DNA of 5,633 bases from Peptococcaceae bacterium BRH_c23 (GCA_000961805.1 LADV01000016.1:1-5633), one strand, 5' to 3'. Numbered from the stretch's first letter, positions 1-5,633 are shown. The notes: a model not told the origin generated them from the letters alone. Translations and numbers: made by a program.

Positions 1-23
1 GTTTGCGCCGATATCAAAACAAT

Positions 24-263
24 TTAGGCGACAGGCGGGTCGAAAATATCCTCAGTCACTGTTTCTATGATTTTTGCATCCCTTTTGGCGACGAGGTCGC
101 CGTCGGAAAGATCAAAAATATTCTTTTCGATAAGGAGATCCATGACCTGTTCAACCTCCGCCTGCGTCAAGTCCGCCCTTGGCGAGGGCAGCGTCATGGT
201 AAACGTGCCTCCGCCGGCGACGGTAAATACGAGGCGAACAACTTTCTGGGTTGCAGTGGGCAT
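24..263 (-). CDS. DUF2922 family small protein
   Basis: Small protein of 79 aa that I recognise as DUF2922, a family of Firmicutes proteins of unknown function. Seen: an N-terminal strand-rich part (KVVRLVFTVAGGG, residues 7-19), then TMTLPSPRADLTQAEVEQVM (residues 22-41), which is the family's 'LPNP..DLT..EV' pattern, then a helix leading to IFDLSDGDLV and a C-terminal KIIETVTEDIF strand. No signal peptide, membrane helix or catalytic motif. Start choice: a TTG at 269 is also in frame, but GGAAG lies only 3 bases before it and 9 bases before the ATG at 263, so the ATG is preferred. It follows the DUF1659 gene by 37 bases on the same strand and is very likely cotranscribed. Ends in TAA. Family assignment is from recognisable pattern; the function is not known. 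Confidence 0.85.
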   Translation of the reverse strand: MPTATQKVVRLVFTVAGGGTFTMTLPSPRADLTQAEVEQVMDLLIEKNIFDLSDGDLVAKRDAKIIETVTEDIFDPPVA

Positions 264-300
264 GGACAATCACTTCCTTTTTATCTTAAATATTAAAACG

Positions 301-525
301 CTACTCTTCAGTGAGAATATAACTGCTGTTGCGGCGTATCTCTATGATGGGGTATTCCAGTAAACTGAACAGTGCGGTGGCGACTGCGTAAACCTCTTCG
401 GTGGCAGCGCTTTCTTTTACTTTCGCCAGGTTTTTCTGGCGGGTAAGAGGAAGTCCCTCGGCAGTCATTCCGGTCTGATACCGTACCACCATAGCCGTTT
501 CAGCGTGTGTTGAATTGATCGACAT
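301..525 (-). CDS. DUF1659 family small protein
   Basis: A 74-aa protein matching DUF1659, a Firmicutes family of unknown function often found beside DUF2922. Seen: VVRYQTGMTAEGLPLTRQKN (residues 13-32), where the family has a 'FQTG.d..G.p..r.k.f' segment, followed by V-K-x5-EEVYAVATALFSLLEYP (residues 36-59), the conserved 'd.dlyava.al..L..yp' helix, and the closing strand IIEIRRNSSYILTEE. The frame is open upstream to 609, but the ATG at 525 has a textbook AAAGGAG with 6 bases of spacing, and family similarity starts there, so the longer form is rejected. It is the first gene of a minus-strand unit with the DUF2922 gene. Ends in TAG. No membrane segment or cysteine cluster; cytosolic by appearance. 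No biochemical role can be given. Confidence 0.85.
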   Translation of the reverse strand: MSINSTHAETAMVVRYQTGMTAEGLPLTRQKNLAKVKESAATEEVYAVATALFSLLEYPIIEIRRNSSYILTEE

Positions 526-562
526 ATTTTTCTCCTTTCGCATCTCAGCTTGGCAATCGTCT

Positions 563-590
563 CTTATAGCGGCGCAAACTCTTTTGAGAA
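563..590 (-). promoter_or_regulatory. Probable sigma-A promoter of the DUF1659-DUF2922 unit
   Basis: Reading the minus strand, TTCTCA (590-585, 4 of 6 to TTGACA) is followed after 16 bases by TATAAG (568-563, 5 of 6 to TATAAT). Transcription would start near 556, leaving a leader of about 30 bases that contains the AAAGGAG site of the DUF1659 gene. Position and strand fit; the -35 match is only moderate, so this is a prediction. Confidence 0.4.
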
Positions 591-895
591 AAGCCAGTCC
601 ATGCTTCATTATATGAACTTGTCCGGAAACGGTGACAAACCCAAAATCAAAAGAAAAAGCAGGAAGTATCCGAGAGCTAATGAACTAACTAATGCCGCCT
701 TATACGAACACACTAAGGAACGGAAAAGGTATCGAGCTGGTCTGTTACGAGCGGAATATAACTACTTTTTGGTTATCTGTTTTTTTAGACATATGTTAGT
801 CTCATCTGCGTAGTTGTATTTATAGACGTATTTCTCTCGGGGTAATTGTCCTCGTCTCAACTGTCTAATGACTCAATAATTAATACAAATTAATT

Positions 896-936
896 ATGCA
901 CTCCCTTGTTTTCAAAGGGGGTGCATTTGTTTTTTT
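896..936 (+). terminator. Strong intrinsic terminator with no visible gene upstream
   Basis: A 12-bp stem (896-907 with 915-926, one G:U pair, otherwise perfect) closes a 7-base loop and is followed by TTGTTTTTTT (927-936) on the plus strand. On the minus strand the flanking bases are A/T mixed, without a clear T run, so plus is the working direction. The nine bases GGGGTGCAT of the right arm (918-926) occur again directly after the T run (937-945), so the left arm could pair with either copy. It may end an unseen RNA or the transcript of a decayed gene, or act as an attenuator in a leader for the gene at 1136. Confidence 0.75.
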
Positions 937-1135
937 GGGGTGCATGCCCTTTGGACTTTTGATAATAGCTACTTTTTTATAGCTTCAAGTGTTAACCTAT
1001 ATATCCTTCATTTACGGAGATGACAATTCATTATTCGAATGTCCCCTTCTATTATTTGATGGGTGTTTGTTTTTGTTGCAGGTAATCCGTAATACATGTC
1101 GAAAGTAAAAAAGATTTGGTTTGGAGGGTTTCACT

Positions 1136-2305
1136 TTGAAAGAAAAGAATTTAATAACACGTTTATTATTGTATTCTATCCTTCCTCTCATCGGTCTGGT
1201 AATAAACTACTATATTTCAAATCACTCATTAACAGATAACTTACTAATCTATGCGCTTAAATTTAATATAATAAATATTACCGGTGTTGGGGCTTTAATA
1301 ATATTATTAGTCCTAGTATTAGCCGTATCTGATACATCAAAATGGATTAAGAAATATTATTCAGAAAAACAGAACTTAACTGTAACACCATTAAATGAGA
1401 AAATAAATGAATTAAAGGAAAATATTAAGCACAAGGAAGATTTACTTTTAGCAAAAGCTGGATCTTTAATGGATAAGTATAATGATCTTCAGCAATATCA
1501 AGAAAAGGAAACATTACTTAAGCATTTGAAGCGGTTTACCCTTAATAAACCAGTCATTCACTCTGCACAGTTATATCGTTATAGCAAAAAAATTTTTAAT
1601 GATGAAACGCTTGTGAAAGTCAATTACATCAATGGTTATGCGATTGAGGGAATTGACATCAATGCGCTAATCCAAACTTATTACCATATCCCTAAGGGAA
1701 TTTATTTCGACATGAATAATATTCTTGAATTAAAAAGAAAGCTAGATATATTAACTGAGAGCGAAAAGGATTTTGAAAGTATTCAGGTTAGTAATGAAAT
1801 TGAACATCAAGTACAAGAGGATATACTGAATACTATAGAAGAATTTATAAAAACTTATCGTCCGTTAATTGAAAGCAAAGAACCATCGTCTCTTACAGAA
1901 AGTGATAGCTATATAATTGCATTGTATGAACTATGTGTGGAAATCTATTTAAGTTTGACTGACGACAGCGACTATGATACTTGGGAACTGAACTTTTTCA
2001 CTCCAGAAATAGACCATCAATTAAAAAATATGAAAAGAACCGGGATTTTGAGTGGGATCCTTAAAATAAATGAATATATTTTCCGTAATGAAGGTTTAAG
2101 TAGTAAAAAAGGTAGGATTTATATTACGAGGTGTTTTCAATTAAATAACCAAAATTATATCATCTTATTATCAATCTTACCTAATATCATTGATTTTCCC
2201 AATTGGAGAAAGCTTCTGTCGACTCAAACAAAAGAGCTGATTCAGGGCTTGCAAGACGACTTAAGTCTAATATATAATGAAGTTGAACATGAAAGGATGA
2301 TGTAA
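1136..2305 (+). CDS. Membrane-anchored coiled-coil protein of unknown function
   Basis: A 389-aa protein that I do not recognise. Seen: two hydrophobic helices at about residues 10-27 and 48-65. Basic residues lie before the first (K2, K4, R9) and after the second (K69, K72, K73), so both ends should be in the cytosol with a short outer loop. A charged, helical, probably coiled-coil stretch covers about 86-134. A large soluble part follows, with a second very acidic/helical region and a C-terminal alpha/beta portion containing GRIYITRCFQLNNQNYIILL (326-345), which has the look of a GAF-like sensor strand pair; this last point is a guess. Start: GGAGG at 1123-1127 sits 8 bases before the TTG at 1136; the upstream in-frame TTG at 1121 overlaps that site and is rejected. 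The gene is much more AT-rich than the DUF1659 pair, suggesting transfer. One base separates it from the next gene, so the two are an operon. Ends in TAA. Confidence 0.85.
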   Translation: MKEKNLITRLLLYSILPLIGLVINYYISNHSLTDNLLIYALKFNIINITGVGALIILLVLVLAVSDTSKWIKKYYSEKQNLTVTPLNEKINELKENIKHKEDLLLAKAGSLMDKYNDLQQYQEKETLLKHLKRFTLNKPVIHSAQLYRYSKKIFNDETLVKVNYINGYAIEGIDINALIQTYYHIPKGIYFDMNNILELKRKLDILTESEKDFESIQVSNEIEHQVQEDILNTIEEFIKTYRPLIESKEPSSLTESDSYIIALYELCVEIYLSLTDDSDYDTWELNFFTPEIDHQLKNMKRTGILSGILKINEYIFRNEGLSSKKGRIYITRCFQLNNQNYIILLSILPNIIDFPNWRKLLSTQTKELIQGLQDDLSLIYNEVEHERMM

Positions 2306-2306
2306 G

Positions 2307-2471
2307 ATGTTCAATTCCGCCTTAAAACGCGATCAGGCAATATCTAGACTAAATAACATCGGTGTTACTGTAAAAAAAATTGATACCCCCGAAGGCCTAA
2401 AAGACAAAAGTTGGATAATGCCTACAAGCGATAGAAAGGGTATGATTATCCTTAAAACCAAAAATAAATAA
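2307..2471 (+). CDS. 54-aa basic small protein, second gene of the operon
   Basis: A 54-codon frame that starts with ATG one base after the TAA of the membrane protein gene; AAAGGA (2292-2297), inside the end of that gene, lies 9 bases before it, so translation is probably coupled. The product begins MFNSALKRDQAISRLNNIGV and ends in a short hydrophobic strand GMIILKTKNK. It is basic (nine lysines, three arginines), has no membrane helix, cysteine pair or signal peptide, and reads like a small alpha/beta fold: a helix at 4-18, then strands at 20-25 and 45-50. It ends with TAA 15 bases before the hairpin terminator. The spacing, the binding site and the terminator position are the case for it being real. 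The function is unknown; a partner or regulator of the membrane protein is an inference from the operon only. Confidence 0.7.
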   Translation: MFNSALKRDQAISRLNNIGVTVKKIDTPEGLKDKSWIMPTSDRKGMIILKTKNK

Positions 2472-2486
2472 AGAATAATTATTCTG

Positions 2487-2546
2487 TACATCTAAAATAA
2501 ATAGATCCGGCTACTTATCAAGCCGGATCTATTTATTTTAGATGTA
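2487..2546. terminator. Bidirectional terminator, 26-bp perfect stem
   Basis: Bases 2487-2512 are exactly complementary to 2521-2546, with an 8-base loop (2513-2520). The inner GC-rich core (AGATCCGGCT / AGCCGGATCT) is flanked by an A-rich run on the left and the matching T-rich run ATTTATTTTA on the right, so each strand gives a core hairpin followed by a U-rich tract. It lies between the converging ends of the 54-aa gene (2471) and the interrupted gene (2591) and can stop transcription from both. The perfect match through the A/T arms is longer than most intrinsic terminators. Confidence 0.9.
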
Positions 2547-2590
2547 ACTTTGATAACCACGGATTTTTACCTTCAAGCCTCATTGATGTT

Positions 2591-3820
2591 TTATTCTTCA
2601 GTAATCCAATCATCTCCGAGCAGATCAAATAACAACGCGCTTTCACCTAATATTTTATCCTGCTTCTTAGTTAGTGGATCTAGCCAGTCCGCCTTGTCTC
2701 GTACCCATTTAAGCCAGTTCCTTATCTTCGCCTTTTCTAGTTCGCTTTCTAAGTCATTAATTTTAAATTCTATGCTCTCAGCAAACTTTCTTATTTTTTC
2801 TGCCCTATTCCAATCAGATGCAAAATTTTCAAGTATTTCAAGCTGTTCTAATTCCTCTTTTCTCTTTTTTTCGTTTTCCCATCGTACACGTTCTTGTTCG
2901 GCTCTGCGGATTTCATCAGCTTTACGTTCTTCACGTATATCTTTTACAATATTAATAGCTTCCATTATTCATATTATTATTTCACCTATTTGGTTTTCAA
3001 TTTTCTTCTTATCGCTGTCACGCCAATGTTTGCGCTTTGAATGATATTCATCAATCTCAAAAGCTAACTTTCCATTCTTAACTAAGTCATAGGGTGGTAT
3101 GTGCGCCCAACTATGCCTTTTCTGATCGGCAAGCTCTTCTTTTGTAGGCTTATGCTCAACTCTCTGCTGTAACTCTTTGATTAGAATAGGTACCCCATCG
3201 ACCCCCAAACATATATATGTAACGTTATCATGCACGCGTCACTCATAGTTGTAATAGTGCTCTGCCTTTGGCGCCTTAATATCAACAGAATAACCTAAAT
3301 GTTCTACCGCCTTAAATAGAGTACTTAATACTCTATGTACACGGTCTCTCTGGTCTCCTGAAACACCAAGATACAAGACCCTGTTCAGAGTAGGTTTTGT
3401 AGTTCCCTTCCTTGAACGAAAATATTGTATTGTATCTTTGACTAAACCATGTAGATAGGTTAAGTCTGCAGGAACAGCTACAGATGCACAATAATCTTTT
3501 ACAGCTTGACGTTGATCCTCCGGTAAAAATGAAAGAGTCTCTGTCTTCTTCACCCCTGATAGACTACTCGAATGATTCATGGAAGAATTTCTTGTTACAA
3601 TCTTATCTGGCCCTTTTGACTTCGGAAGAGTTGGTATCTTTGGTTTTTGTCCGGCTTGGACTTTCGCCCAATAGCCATTTGGAGGCGTGGGTATTTCAAG
3701 CTTCTTACAATGTTTTCTCAATGCAACATCAGATATGCCATACCGCTTGGCAACTGTTGTCATCGGCTCAACCCAAACTTCCTTATAAAGCTTTTCTCTT
3801 TCATATGTCCTTGTTTCCAT
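2591..3820 (-). pseudogene. HTH-like/coiled-coil gene with two in-frame TGA codons
   Basis: One reading frame of 410 codons, interrupted by TGA at codon 194 (3241-3239) and codon 284 (2971-2969); there is no frameshift. The three pieces (193, 89 and 125 residues) fit together as one protein of a family I know only as uncharacterised. The N-terminus, TYEREKLYKEVW (5-16) then MTTVAKRYGISDVALRKHCK (20-39), is a helix-turn-helix-like unit, followed by the conserved IPTPPNGYWAKVQAGQKP (43-60). The middle holds SWAHIPPYDLV and LAFEIDEYHS. Past the second TGA comes a long charged coiled coil (about 290-335) and WLKWVRDKADWLDPL near the end. Start: GAGGTG 6-7 bases before the ATG at 3820; the ATG at 3853 lacks support. 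In relatives as I remember them, the second TGA falls where a glycine is usual (a GGA to TGA change would do it), which argues for nonsense mutation rather than selenocysteine. Most likely inactive, or making only the 193-aa N-terminal part. Ends in TAA at the bidirectional terminator. Confidence 0.75.
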
Positions 3821-4184
3821 AAGAAACACCTCAAATATAATACTCGGCAGCAATCTTATTAATGCTGATCATTCTCTCAATTCAAGTTTCTTTCAATTTA
3901 TACAGCCACTTTAGGACTATTCTACTTGGTATAATGAGTTCCATTCTTCTCTGGTCGGTTTTGCTTGGTTCACGTTGCTTTTCTCCTTCCTGTAGGACAC
4001 TCAGAACGATCATTTTTAAAGATTACTAAACCACAAGTTATAATCATGAACCAATTGATAGTTCTTGCTGTCCTTTTCGACTAATTCCAGCAGACATAGG
4101 AAAAACATATATTGTTTCGACCTTTTCATGCTTTTACAACTATGCGTATAAAAAAACTGTCTATCCCTGTAACCTCGCAACAAC
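3821..4184. other. Gene-poor stretch between UPF0158 and the interrupted gene
   Basis: Apart from the stub at 3917-3973, I see no gene. A minus-strand frame (4246-4016) overlaps the end of the UPF0158 gene and runs on for 56 codons past its stop; it has no ribosome binding site and no recognisable motif. A T run on the minus strand near 4148-4154 follows the UPF0158 gene, but no hairpin precedes it, so I do not call a terminator. No clear promoter for the gene at 3820 was found. Confidence 0.4.
3917..3973 (-). pseudogene. 18-codon gene-start remnant
   Basis: A GTG at 3973 stands 9 bases after AAGGAG (3988-3983), one of the best ribosome binding sites in the window. The frame reads MNQAKPTREEWNSLYQVE and stops at TAG. 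The KPT-x-EEW-x-x-LY pattern resembles the opening of larger uncharacterised proteins that begin 'KPT..EW..LY.aa..fk'; this is a memory-based resemblance, not a search result. No frame continues it for long: the next frames stop within about 8-17 codons. It is either the decayed 5' end of a lost gene or a short peptide reading frame ahead of the interrupted gene that starts at 3820. Confidence 0.35.
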
Positions 4185-4655
4185 TTATTTATAGTCAATT
4201 TCACGAAATTCGCACCATTCGCGGACAATTTCACATAGTGTCTCATATTTGTACGAATCCCATTCTTTTTCTATCCCATGCTTAATGATCACATCTCTGA
4301 AGCGACGAAACGCGCCTTTACCATCAATTGAGTAACACAGCTTATTTCGCAGTTTGTCATCTTCTTGAGAATAACAAAAGTTTTCCATAATTCGATATTC
4401 ATTAACTTCTTCCCGATCGGGCAGTTCAACATAATCGCCCCAGTTTTCCACCACGTCCACCGCCTCGCGAATAGCATCCTGCTCCCAGTCCTCATATTCA
4501 CTAAAATCATCATCATCTTCGGATTCTTCGGCAATGCTTAAATACTCCATTTGGATTTCGACGATATCACCTGTCTTTTTGTTCAAATAATGTTTCCATC
4601 CATCCATGAAGAAATCCAGTCTATCGACAATTTCTTTCAAGCTGACTGGCTTCAT
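4185..4655 (-). CDS. UPF0158 family protein
   Basis: A 156-aa acidic protein of the UPF0158 family, whose function is not known. Seen, in order: an N-terminal VSLKEIVDRLDFFMDGWKHY (4-23), the family's YLN-x-x-TG element (23-29), an acidic run (43-57, EESEDDDDFSEYEDW), a helix up to DYVELPDREEVNEYRIMENF (74-93) containing the conserved 'LP....EY.IM..F' pattern, the hallmark GKGAFRRFRDVI (112-123), and the C-terminal IVREWCEFREI (143-153). Length is about normal and the frame is intact. No membrane helix; cytosolic. Start: AAGGTGA ends 7 bases before the ATG at 4655. It is transcribed alone as far as can be seen: a minus-strand terminator lies upstream at 4822-4874 and over 350 bases follow before the next substantial gene. 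Ends in TAA. The family is clear, its role is not. Confidence 0.9.
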   Translation of the reverse strand: MKPVSLKEIVDRLDFFMDGWKHYLNKKTGDIVEIQMEYLSIAEESEDDDDFSEYEDWEQDAIREAVDVVENWGDYVELPDREEVNEYRIMENFCYSQEDDKLRNKLCYSIDGKGAFRRFRDVIIKHGIEKEWDSYKYETLCEIVREWCEFREIDYK

Positions 4656-5074
4656 ATCTTGATCACCTTTTCCTTTCCCTAACTTGCCGCAACCCTACAC
4701 ATTTTAATCCACTTAAACCATTTCCAGAATTCTTAAAAGGCAGTTCCTTGGTTCGTATTCCCCACCTCACCTAAAACATTTATGTCCTCTGTGACTCTAT
4801 CATTAGCCTGTGTCAAGTCTTACATAAAAAAACAAATGACCTCCCGCAACATTTCCGATAATTGCAGATGGTCAGCTATAAAAAAAACTTCATTTATTAA
4901 ACTAGAGTCGTCGTCGTTATTACCAAAGTTCTTTATAATGCTGTGCATTGTCCGTTAGCTCAGCTGCACAGGCGGGAGAGTAAAGATAAAAAATAAATTT
5001 GCAGTTTCAGCTCAATTTAAATCCGCTGTCCTGAAAAATACTCCATCGTGTTAATTTTAAATAGTGTTTTCTGT
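4656..5074. other. Gene-poor stretch between hepT and UPF0158
   Basis: It holds the terminator at 4822-4874 and must hold the promoter of the UPF0158 gene, but I find no convincing one: a perfect TTGACA on the minus strand near 4816-4811 has no -10 element at 16-18 bases. A 42-codon minus-strand frame (4948-4820) overlaps the terminator and has no clear ribosome binding site. CTGTGCA (4941-4947) and TGCACAG (4965-4971) are inverted repeats around a 17-base loop, of unknown meaning. Positions 4950-4965 resemble a tRNA D-arm, but no T-arm or acceptor partner follows. Confidence 0.45.
4822..4874 (-). terminator. Intrinsic terminator after mntA-hepT
   Basis: On the minus strand, TGACC (4874-4870) pairs with GGTCA (4841-4837); inside, after one mismatch, TCTGCAA pairs with TTGCGGG using two G:U pairs, around a 12-base loop. 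The hairpin is followed by TTTGTTTTTTTA (4836-4825). The arrangement gives a 12-bp stem with one mismatch and a good U tract. It lies about 200 bases after the hepT end and would separate the toxin-antitoxin transcript from the UPF0158 gene. The long gap to hepT makes the assignment to that operon likely but not certain. Confidence 0.6.
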
Positions 5075-5101
5075 TTAATCTTCTTTCAGCAAGTCCTCAA
5101 G

Positions 5102-5413
5102 TTACTCCATTAGCACCGGAACCTCTTTTTGAGATAAATTCCAGACAAGCTCCATTTTTAATTCGCCATATCCGTGTGCTACGATATTTCTAAGATCAAC
5201 GATCTTTCGCCACTGAATATCCTTGTACTCCGTCCATAACTCCCGCGACAATGCGTTGGCATGTTCACCTATGTTAAGAAGCGACATTGCTGTTGCCTTC
5301 TGGTAAACATCATTTTCGTGGAATCCTTTTTCACCGATTTCATTAGAATACCTTATAATGTCTTTGCATTCGGATATGATCATTTTAAGTAATTGAATAT
5401 CCCTATGCTTCAT
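5102..5413 (-). CDS. hepT: HepT-like HEPN toxin, C-terminus clipped by early stop
   Basis: A 103-aa HEPN-domain RNase toxin of the HepT (formerly DUF86) family. Such proteins cut RNA, tRNA in studied cases, as dimers and are silenced when the partner MntA adds AMP groups to a tyrosine. Seen: RDIQLLKMIISECKDIIRYS (4-23) as the first helix, the family's LLNIGEHANALS (45-56), and the catalytic R-x4-H-x-Y motif as R75-NIVA-H80-G-Y82, complete with the AMPylated tyrosine, followed by YGELKMELVWNL. The start overlaps the mntA end by 11 bases, so translation is coupled; AAGGA lies 4-5 bases before the ATG. Oddity: after VPVLME a TAA stops the protein, but the same frame continues LEDLLKED to a second TAA at 5077-5075, which is how relatives usually end. 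One base change from a tyrosine codon would explain it. The active-site region is intact, so activity may survive. Confidence 0.9.
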   Translation of the reverse strand: MKHRDIQLLKMIISECKDIIRYSNEIGEKGFHENDVYQKATAMSLLNIGEHANALSRELWTEYKDIQWRKIVDLRNIVAHGYGELKMELVWNLSQKEVPVLME

Positions 5414-5633
5414 ATATCCTTACCTTCTTGTTAATGGTTAAATAGCTGTTTTCCTTTAAAGGGCCGGCATCCACATCCACCTTGGTGTTCAATTTCTCTT
5501 GAATATCAAGCTTAAGCCCGGACATATCAAATAAACTTGCAACTTTTTCATCAAAGTATACAAGTAAATCCACGTCTGACTCCTCCGTATTCTCACCATT
5601 TGCAAACGAGCCAAACAAGTCGATGCTAAGCAC
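5403..5633 (-). CDS. mntA: MntA-type nucleotidyltransferase antitoxin (partial)
   Basis: The C-terminal 76 residues of a minimal nucleotidyltransferase; its beginning, probably some 20-25 residues, lies beyond the right edge. The GTG at 5633 is probably an internal valine, since the sequence before the motif (VLSIDLF) is the family's first strand. Seen (numbering from the window edge): GSF at 8-10, then SDVDLLV at 19-25 with the metal-binding D20 and D22, and a likely third aspartate at D53 in KVDVD. This is the Pol-beta fold signature GS-x9-SDxD. Role known for the family: it uses ATP to put AMP groups on the HepT tyrosine, neutralising the toxin. It ends with TAG 11 bases inside hepT, the usual antitoxin-first order. 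It looks intact within the window. Its promoter is outside. Confidence 0.9.
   Translation of the reverse strand: MLSIDLFGSFANGENTEESDVDLLVYFDEKVASLFDMSGLKLDIQEKLNTKVDVDAGPLKENSYLTINKKVRIYEA

Larger units (their letters stand above)
526..1135. other. Long stretch without a convincing gene
   Basis: About 600 bases separate the leftward DUF1659 gene from the rightward membrane protein gene. It holds the promoter at 563-590 and the terminator at 896-936, listed separately. A plus-strand frame at 601-813 (71 codons from an internal ATG) is lysine/arginine rich in its middle but has no ribosome binding site, no codon bias and no family I recognise; it could be a remnant. At 1022-1043 there is an imperfect inverted repeat (GACAATTC / GAATGTC) about 90 bases before the next gene, too weak to call an operator. 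I found no convincing -35/-10 pair for the gene at 1136. Confidence 0.5.

Noticed and set aside
1..579. Ten-base inverted repeat GTTTGCGCCG (1-10) and CGGCGCAAAC (570-579) flanking the DUF1659 unit
   Set aside because: Ten-base matches in opposite orientation are expected several times by chance in a window of this size, and neither copy extends further.
601..813. Plus-strand frame of 71 codons with a lysine/arginine-rich middle, ending before the 896-936 terminator
   Set aside because: No ribosome binding site, no codon bias, no motif or family recognised; kept only as a possible remnant behind the orphan terminator.
2550..3044. Plus-strand serine/phenylalanine-rich frame of 164 codons
   Set aside because: It is the antisense of the charged coiled-coil end of the interrupted gene and has the typical composition of such a shadow.
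3239..3241. Selenocysteine at the first TGA of the interrupted gene
   Set aside because: No SECIS-like hairpin is evident just downstream, and the surroundings (E-TGA-R-V-H) are not a redox motif; the second TGA appears to replace a glycine.
4016..4246. Minus-strand 76-codon frame overlapping the end of the UPF0158 gene
   Set aside because: It begins inside a clear family member in another frame, lacks a ribosome binding site and shows no recognisable domain.
4820..4948. Minus-strand 42-codon frame starting MHSIIKNFGNNDDDSS
   Set aside because: It has no good ribosome binding site and overlaps a terminator hairpin and its T run, whose bases encode the final phenylalanines; chance frame more likely.
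4950..4976. tRNA-like stretch (TAGCTCAGCTG then GGGAGAG)
   Set aside because: Resembles a tRNA D-arm, but seven extra bases break the loop, and no anticodon arm, T-arm or matching acceptor end follows. A tRNAscan-SE or Infernal run would settle it.

Overview
The window looks like an accessory segment of a low-to-moderate GC Firmicutes chromosome, possibly a spore-forming Clostridia/Negativicutes relative. The grounds are the paired small DUF1659 and DUF2922 genes at the left end, strong AGGAG-type ribosome binding sites, use of TTG and GTG starts, TAA/TAG stops, and an MntA-HepT pair at the right end. No 16S, phylogenetic marker or database comparison was available, so the taxon is inference.

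Layout. (1) 24-609, minus strand: a two-gene DUF1659-DUF2922 unit with a plausible sigma-A promoter; its base composition is visibly richer in G+C than what follows. (2) 526-1135: a long stretch without a convincing gene, holding a strong plus-strand intrinsic terminator (896-936) that has no obvious gene in front of it. (3) 1136-2471, plus strand, very AT-rich: a 389-aa membrane-anchored protein (two N-terminal helices, coiled coil, large cytosolic part) and, one base after its stop, a 54-aa basic small protein. I recognise neither. They end at a 26-bp perfect hairpin that works as a bidirectional terminator. (4) 2591-3820, minus strand: one long reading frame of 410 codons, with an N-terminal helix-turn-helix-like region, interrupted by two in-frame TGA codons and otherwise intact. 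(5) 3917-3973, minus strand: an 18-codon stub with a very good ribosome binding site, probably the remains of a gene start. (6) 4185-4655, minus strand: a UPF0158 family protein. (7) 4822-4874: a minus-strand terminator. (8) 5102-5633, minus strand: a HEPN toxin HepT and the nucleotidyltransferase antitoxin MntA, overlapping by 11 bases; mntA runs off the right edge and HepT lacks its last residues because of an early TAA.

How it fits together. MntA-HepT is the only set whose joint action is known: MntA adds AMP to a tyrosine in the HepT RNase motif and so silences it. The membrane protein plus small protein form a tight two-gene operon of unknown function and are the best candidates here for something undescribed. 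The interrupted frame, the stub and the clipped HepT suggest that the minus-strand cargo is decaying, as is common in accessory islands. No transposase, integrase, tRNA gene, CRISPR array or replication origin is visible.
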